Below, in pieces: positions 5,813 to 9,456 of a stretch of 9,456 bases of DNA (the first letter of the stretch is position 1; each line of letters opens with the position of its first letter). Source of the DNA: an uncultured Fusobacterium sp. (lineage in GTDB: Bacteria; Fusobacteriota; Fusobacteriia; Fusobacteriales; Fusobacteriaceae). The translations under genes and the position numbers were made by a program. The stretch spans positions 1-9,456 of the forward strand of contig UQQO01000088.1 in NCBI GenBank assembly GCA_900543175.1. Reading direction: 5' to 3'. The notes under the pieces were generated by a model. The model was given only the letters and a program-made list of their open reading frames with translations. It had not been told where the DNA came from and did no database searches.

Positions 5813-6352
5813 ATGACATTTACAGGAATAATGAATCAAATTTCAATATATGCAATACCAGTGATGATTTTAGGGATAGTATTAACTGGAGTAATAAAAA
5901 AAGTAAAAGTTTATGAAGTGTTTTGTGAAGGAGCAAAGGAAGGATTCACAACAGCAGTAAGAATAATACCATTTTTAGTTGCAATGCTAGTTGCAATAGG
6001 AATATTTAGAGCTTCAGGAAGTATAGATTGGATGGTAAAAATATTAGACCCAGTATTATCAAAAATAGGAATGCCAGGAGAAGTATTACCATTAGCAATA
6101 ATGAGACCATTATCAGGTGGAGGAGCAAATGGAATATTAGTAGATCTAATGAAAACACATGGAGCAGATTCATTGATAGGAAGAATGGCAGCTACAATGA
6201 GTGGTTCAACAGAGACAACTTTCTATGTGTTAGCAGTATATTTTGGGGCAGTGAGCATAAGAAAAACAAGACATGCAGTAGCTGCTGGGTTACTTGCTGA
6301 TGTGGCAGGATTATTAACTGCAGTATGGGTTTCTAATATTGTTTTTGGGTAG
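5813..6352 (+). CDS. spmB: SpmB-like nucleoside-recognition (Gate) membrane protein
   Basis: A 179-residue partner of SpmA and the second half of the pair, also with the nucleoside-recognition fold. Hydrophobic segments are at about 12-29, 50-66, 125-147 and 155-177. The strongly conserved RPLSGGGANG (98-107) and GSTETTFYVLAVYFG (131-145) are the signature regions and probably form the central broken helices. The ribosome site is GGGGG with 7-base spacing. Because the two genes are tightly coupled and their products are both small membrane proteins, a heteromeric membrane complex is likely. A strong terminator follows, so the operon contains only spmA and spmB. Function in a probable non-spore-former is unknown. 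Confidence 0.88.
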   Translation: MTFTGIMNQISIYAIPVMILGIVLTGVIKKVKVYEVFCEGAKEGFTTAVRIIPFLVAMLVAIGIFRASGSIDWMVKILDPVLSKIGMPGEVLPLAIMRPLSGGGANGILVDLMKTHGADSLIGRMAATMSGSTETTFYVLAVYFGAVSIRKTRHAVAAGLLADVAGLLTAVWVSNIVFG

Positions 6353-6393
6353 AATAAAAAATATAAAAGATAAGGTAGATTAATATTTGATAG

Positions 6394-6436
6394 AAAGAGA
6401 ATAGATCTAAATTTTAGATTTATTCTTTTTCTTTTT
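6394..6436 (+). terminator. Terminator of the spmAB operon
   Basis: A stem of about 16 bp pairs 6394-6409 with 6415-6430, with two G-U pairs and a short AT loop. A T-rich tail runs to 6436. Confidence 0.85.
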
Positions 6437-6447
6437 ATATAAAAATC

Positions 6448-6456
6448 TGTTATAAT
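6448..6456 (+). promoter_or_regulatory. Extended -10 promoter of the nucleoside kinase
   Basis: TGT-TATAAT (6448-6456) is an extended -10 element with a perfect hexamer. The -35 region falls in the terminator T-run and is poor, which extended -10 promoters tolerate. The leader is about 40 bases. Confidence 0.75.
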
Positions 6457-6501
6457 ATAGATACATCAAGCTTTATAAAATGAAAAAATGAGGTGTTATT
6501 T

Positions 6502-7965
6502 ATGTTAGAGTTTAATCCAAGAAAGTATGCAGTAACCTTAAAATTAGTTTTTCTAAAAGCAGTAAATGATGTCTATCCAGAAGCAAGAGTAGAGATAGAT
6601 CATTCACTAAACAATGGAACTTACGGAACTATTGATCTTGGTAGAAATTTAAAAGAGAAAGATCTTGAAAAAATTAACAATAGAATGAAAGAGATAATAG
6701 AGAAAGATTATGAGATAAATCTTATATGTGAAGATAATGATACTTTGAAATTAAAAAGTCAAAAGATAGATAGAGAGGATATAAGAAAATTTTTAGATAA
6801 TTCAGGTTGGACAGGAATGATGGAGTATGAAGTAGGGGGATATCATGATTTCATGTATGAAAAACCTTACTCTTCAACTGGAGTTATAAAACTTTATGAA
6901 TTAACTAAATATAATGAAGGATTTATAATAAAATATCCTCTAAAAAATGCAAATGAACTGCCACCAACAATAGACAATCCTAAAATGGCTAAAATTTTTC
7001 AAGAGACAGGAAAATGGAATAGCATATTAGATGTTTCAACTATTGGTACTTTAAATGAGAAAGTATTAAATAGAGAGATAGGTGAGTTAGTAAGAGTAAA
7101 TGAAGCATTACATCATAAAAATTTAGCTAGAATAGCAGATCAAATTGTAGAGGATGAAAGAATTAAATTGGTAACTATTGCTGGACCATCATCTTCTGGA
7201 AAGACAACATTTAGTAAAAGATTATATATTCATTTAAGAGCAAGTGGAAAAAATCCAATAGTTATATCTTTAGATAACTACTATATTGGAAGAAAAAATG
7301 TTCCATTAGATGAACATGGGAATAAAGATTATGAAACAATAGAAGCTTTAGATTTGAAACTACTTAATGAAAATTTAACTGATTTAATTGCTGGAAAAGA
7401 AGTTGAAATCCCTGAGTATAACTTTATTAGTGGTGAAAGAGAGAAAAAAGGAAAGATGATGAAAGTTCCTAAAAATGGTTTGATTATTATTGAGGGAATT
7501 CATGGGCTTAATGAAAGATTAACAGCAGCTATTCCAAAGGAAAATAAGTTTAAAGTATATGTAAGTTGTCTAACACAATTAAATATAGATAATCATAATA
7601 GAATTGCTACAAGTGATGTAAGAGAGATAAGACGTATTGTAAGAGATAGTTTAGCTAGGGAAACTGCTGCTGAAGATACTTTAGCAATGTGGGATTCAGT
7701 TAGAAGAGGAGAGGAGAAATATATCTTCCCATATCAAGAGGATGCAGATGTATTATTCAACTCTAACTTAGTATATGAGCTAGGAGTTTTAAAAAGATAT
7801 GCTATTAGAGAATTAATAAGAATTAAACCTGATAGTGAGTATTATGAAGAGGCAAAACGTTTAATAAAACTTTTATATTGTTTTGTGGATATAGATATAA
7901 AATATATTCCAGATGACTCGATTTTAAAAGAGTTTATAGGAGATAGTATTTTCTATAAGTATTAA
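6502..7965 (+). CDS. Nucleoside kinase (uridine kinase-like, with ThrRS-like N-terminal region)
   Basis: A 487-residue cytoplasmic kinase. The N-terminal half resembles the region shared with threonyl-tRNA synthetase accessory domains in this family (for example HDFMYEKPYSSTG near 115-127 and IIKYP near 142-146). The C-terminal half is a P-loop uridine kinase/phosphoribulokinase domain. It has Walker A GPSSSGKTT (228-236), SLDNYY (256-261) with likely catalytic D258, the acidic IIEGIHGL strand (329-336), and the arginine-rich REIRRIVRD (374-382). The expected reaction is ATP-dependent phosphorylation of a nucleoside such as uridine, supporting salvage. Relatives of about 550 residues normally begin with a TGS domain that is absent here. 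The promoter just upstream shows this is not a window artefact. ATG at 6502 is chosen because GAGGTG (6490-6495) sits 6 bases upstream; a GTG at 6493 lies inside that site. Confidence 0.85.
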   Translation: MLEFNPRKYAVTLKLVFLKAVNDVYPEARVEIDHSLNNGTYGTIDLGRNLKEKDLEKINNRMKEIIEKDYEINLICEDNDTLKLKSQKIDREDIRKFLDNSGWTGMMEYEVGGYHDFMYEKPYSSTGVIKLYELTKYNEGFIIKYPLKNANELPPTIDNPKMAKIFQETGKWNSILDVSTIGTLNEKVLNREIGELVRVNEALHHKNLARIADQIVEDERIKLVTIAGPSSSGKTTFSKRLYIHLRASGKNPIVISLDNYYIGRKNVPLDEHGNKDYETIEALDLKLLNENLTDLIAGKEVEIPEYNFISGEREKKGKMMKVPKNGLIIIEGIHGLNERLTAAIPKENKFKVYVSCLTQLNIDNHNRIATSDVREIRRIVRDSLARETAAEDTLAMWDSVRRGEEKYIFPYQEDADVLFNSNLVYELGVLKRYAIRELIRIKPDSEYYEEAKRLIKLLYCFVDIDIKYIPDDSILKEFIGDSIFYKY

Positions 7966-8011
7966 GTATAAAAAGCAAAAATAAAAGTATTGTTAGATAT
8001 TTTTCTATGTT

Positions 8012-8041
8012 AAGGGCACTTTACTAAGAGAGTGCCCTTTT
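8012..8041 (+). terminator. Terminator of the nucleoside kinase
   Basis: A GC-rich 9-bp stem, AAGGGCACT (8012-8020) with AGTGCCCTT (8031-8039), followed by a short T-run ending at 8041. The tail is brief but the stem is strong. Confidence 0.75.
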
Positions 8042-8094
8042 CATGTAATTTTATTTGTGATCTATATTCTAGTTACTATGTTAAATTTAATTAT

Positions 8095-8141
8095 AAAAAA
8101 ACTGTACTTTTATCTTGAGAAACTCAAAATTTAAGTACAGT
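8095..8141 (-). terminator. Terminator of the ferredoxin gene
   Basis: On the minus strand, ACTGTACTT (8141-8133) pairs with AAGTACAGT (8109-8101), followed by seven T (8101-8095). Inside the loop is a second small stem, TTGAG-TTT-CTCAA. It lies just after the ferredoxin stop codon. Confidence 0.88.
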
Positions 8142-8152
8142 ATAAGAGATTA

Positions 8153-8857
8153 TTAAATTTTAATTTTTCCATCTCTTGTAATTGTAATAACTTGCCAAGG
8201 AATAAATTTTCCACTAGTTTTTAAAGCTTCTACACAAGCTCTTTCAATTCCATTACAACAAGGAACATCCATTTTTACAACTGTTAAAGATTTTATATTA
8301 TTTATTTTCAAAATTTCAGTTAATTTTTCAGCATAATTTCCAGAATCAAGTTTAGGGCATCCAATAAGTGTTACACGATTTTTAATAAATTCATTGTGAA
8401 AATTTCCATATGCAAAAGCTGTACAGTCAGCAGCAATTAAAAGATCTGCATCTCTAAAAAAGCTAGCATTAGTAGGAACTAATTTTATTTGAATAGGCCA
8501 CTGACTAAGTTTACTTTTTAATATTTCACTTTCAATAGAATCAAAAGACTTTTCTTCTTCCTTCTCTTTCTTTAAAATTTCAATTTTATGTCCAGGACAA
8601 GAGTGGCTAGAACAAGCTTTAGAAGCAATATTATTCATAACAGCTTTTTCATCATATGGAAGAGCTTCTCTCTCTTCAAAAGTTATAGCATTAGTATGAC
8701 ATGATGGAAGGCAATCTCCAAGACCATCACAATAATCATCTCTTAAAAGTTTAGCCTTTCCATTTATTAAACCGATAGCTCCTTCGTGACAAGCTTTAAC
8801 ACAAGCTCCACAACCATCACATCTGTTTTCATCTATCTTAATAATTTTTCTTATCAT
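8153..8857 (-). CDS. 4Fe-4S ferredoxin-like protein, FrdX type
   Basis: A 234-residue cytoplasmic iron-sulfur protein. The N-terminal ferredoxin domain has one complete cluster motif (C13, C16, C19, C23). The second is incomplete (C43, C49, C53), with leucine 46 where the second cysteine would be. A CSSHSCPG segment (C82, C87) and a charged linker follow. The roughly 120-residue C-terminal domain has WPIQIKLVP, AADCTAFAY (C145), GCPKLD (C167) and VPCCNG (C200, C201), which look like further metal or redox sites. From memory this architecture matches the ferredoxins found beside hybrid-cluster protein genes and HcpR-type regulators. An electron-transfer role in nitrosative or redox stress is therefore inferred, not shown. 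AGGAGG lies 7 bases before the ATG. The gene lies 77 bases after a Crp/Fnr regulator and has its own -10 box with an upstream palindrome. Confidence 0.85.
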   Translation of the reverse strand: MIRKIIKIDENRCDGCGACVKACHEGAIGLINGKAKLLRDDYCDGLGDCLPSCHTNAITFEEREALPYDEKAVMNNIASKACSSHSCPGHKIEILKKEKEEEKSFDSIESEILKSKLSQWPIQIKLVPTNASFFRDADLLIAADCTAFAYGNFHNEFIKNRVTLIGCPKLDSGNYAEKLTEILKINNIKSLTVVKMDVPCCNGIERACVEALKTSGKFIPWQVITITRDGKIKI

Positions 8858-8887
8858 AAAAGATCCTCCTTTAGTATTTACAGGGAT

Positions 8888-8893
8888 ATTATA
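8888..8893 (-). promoter_or_regulatory. -10 box of the ferredoxin promoter
   Basis: TATAAT on the minus strand (8893-8888), 30 bases before the start codon. At 17-base spacing the -35 position is CATACT, unlike TTGACA. This suggests activator-dependent transcription. Confidence 0.65.
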
Positions 8894-8915
8894 GATAAAA
8901 AAATATTAAAAGTAT

Positions 8916-8929
8916 GTTGCTTTTGCAAC
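8916..8929. promoter_or_regulatory. Perfect palindrome GTTGC-TTTT-GCAAC, candidate Crp/Fnr-family site
   Basis: Two 5-bp arms with a 4-bp centre, the same overall size as FNR-type sites. Its centre (8922.5) is about 41.5 bp upstream of the predicted ferredoxin start (near 8881), the class II activator position. It begins 5 bases after the regulator stop codon, so a weak hairpin role is the alternative. Confidence 0.55.
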
Positions 8930-8934
8930 GAAAG

Positions 8935-9456
8935 TTATTTTATTAAGGTAAAATAATTTTTATTATATTCAATTAGTCCATCTTTTTTCATAGAACTAAG
9001 TTCACGTGATAGGGCACTTCTTTCAACAAAGAGATAATCTGCTAACTCCTGTCTATCAAACTTTATAAAGAAAGAGTTAGATCTATTTTTAAGAGCTTCA
9101 GTTGAAAGATATGATATAATTTTTTCTCTTATAGTTTTTTTGGTAATGTGCTCTAATTTTTCAGTAAATAGAATGTTTTTTTTCAGAGAGATTTTAAAGA
9201 TATTAGATAAAAATTTTAAGATTTCACTGGAATTATTTTCATTATCTATTGAGAAGTTAGTTAAATCTAAAAATAATATTTTAGAATTTTGAGAAGTTTC
9301 TACTAATATATTATTTGGTGAAACTTTAGCAAGAGCAAAAACCTCTCCAAAAATCTCTCCACTTTTAAATTTATTCAAAATATTTCTATTTCCCCAGAAA
9401 TCTTCTTTTATAATATTAATCTCTCCAGATAAAATTATTCCTATTTTACTAATAGG
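8935..9456 (-). CDS. Crp/Fnr-family transcriptional regulator (5' end outside window)
   Basis: The open frame continues to the window edge, so the gene is partial. About 173 C-terminal residues are visible, and no start is seen. The visible N-terminal part has ILSGEINIIKE and FKSGEIFGEV, hallmarks of the cyclic-nucleotide-binding-like sensor barrel. A dimerisation helix follows, then a winged helix-turn-helix with FDRQELADYLFVERSALSRE and a final wing to the stop. The recognition helix has S-x-x-S-R where FNR has E-x-x-S-R, so its DNA site should differ from TTGAT. No cysteine occurs in the visible part, which does not rule out an iron-sulfur or heme ligand in the missing end. It lies directly upstream of the ferredoxin gene, which it probably controls through the palindrome at 8916-8929. 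It resembles HcpR-type regulators in context, but this is inference. Confidence 0.85.
   Translation of the reverse strand, partial: PISKIGIILSGEINIIKEDFWGNRNILNKFKSGEIFGEVFALAKVSPNNILVETSQNSKILFLDLTNFSIDNENNSSEILKFLSNIFKISLKKNILFTEKLEHITKKTIREKIISYLSTEALKNRSNSFFIKFDRQELADYLFVERSALSRELSSMKKDGLIEYNKNYFTLIK

Noticed and set aside
5432..5839. Minus-strand 135-codon frame across spmA and spmB
   Set aside because: Antisense shadow produced by repeated GCA/ACA codons in spmA.
6028..6300. Plus-strand 90-codon frame within spmB
   Set aside because: Out-of-frame overlap with the well-conserved spmB reading frame; its translation has no recognisable features.
5178..6352. spmAB as evidence of sporulation
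   Set aside because: Homologues occur in non-spore-formers and no other sporulation gene is present in the window.
6493..6495. GTG start for the nucleoside kinase
   Set aside because: It lies inside the GAGGTG ribosome site that correctly places ATG 6502.
9376..9378. TTG as the start of the Crp/Fnr regulator
   Set aside because: The frame stays open to the window edge and the upstream residues (ILSGEINIIKE) are part of the sensor domain, so the gene is cut by the window.

Overview
The window is AT-rich. Arginine is written almost entirely as AGA, genes are tightly spaced with strong AGGAGG-type ribosome sites, and promoters are close to the sigma-70 consensus. This base composition and gene content fit a Fusobacterium-like anaerobe (Fusobacteriota). 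A low-GC clostridial relative is the main alternative. The assignment is inferred from composition and protein style; there is no rRNA marker. No mobile element, CRISPR array, tRNA or rRNA was seen.

Layout. (1) Positions 26-1354, minus strand: a HAD-IB phosphatase-like gene with a consensus promoter, followed by a small exported protein of unknown function and a doubtful 25-codon ORF. (2) Positions 1396-3630, plus strand: a divergent operon of a secreted DNase I-fold hydrolase, thiamine pyrophosphokinase and a two-helix membrane protein. It runs into a FlK-like hotdog thioesterase that has its own perfect consensus promoter, and ends at an intrinsic terminator overlapping the thioesterase stop codon. 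(3) Positions 3667-5003: a UraA-type uracil permease with a long terminator hairpin. (4) Positions 5013-6432: a spmA-spmB pair preceded by a palindrome and repeated half-elements. (5) Positions 6448-8041: a nucleoside (uridine kinase-like) kinase with its own extended -10 promoter and a terminator. (6) Positions 8095-9456, minus strand: a Crp/Fnr-family regulator (5' end outside the window) followed by a ferredoxin-like protein. A perfect 14-bp palindrome lies between them at about -41.5 from the predicted ferredoxin start site.

How the genes fit together. Uracil uptake and the nucleoside kinase suggest pyrimidine salvage, and SpmA/SpmB carry the nucleoside-recognition ('Gate') fold but have no proven substrate here. 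Thiamine pyrophosphokinase makes the cofactor TPP. The regulator/ferredoxin pair resembles the HcpR-FrdX module linked to nitrosative or redox stress; no hcp gene is visible. Most genes are ordinary housekeeping genes. The more interesting signals are regulatory: the class II-positioned palindrome, the hairpin between ribosome site and start codon of the small exported protein, the stop-codon-overlapping terminator before the uracil permease, and the palindrome and repeats upstream of spmAB.
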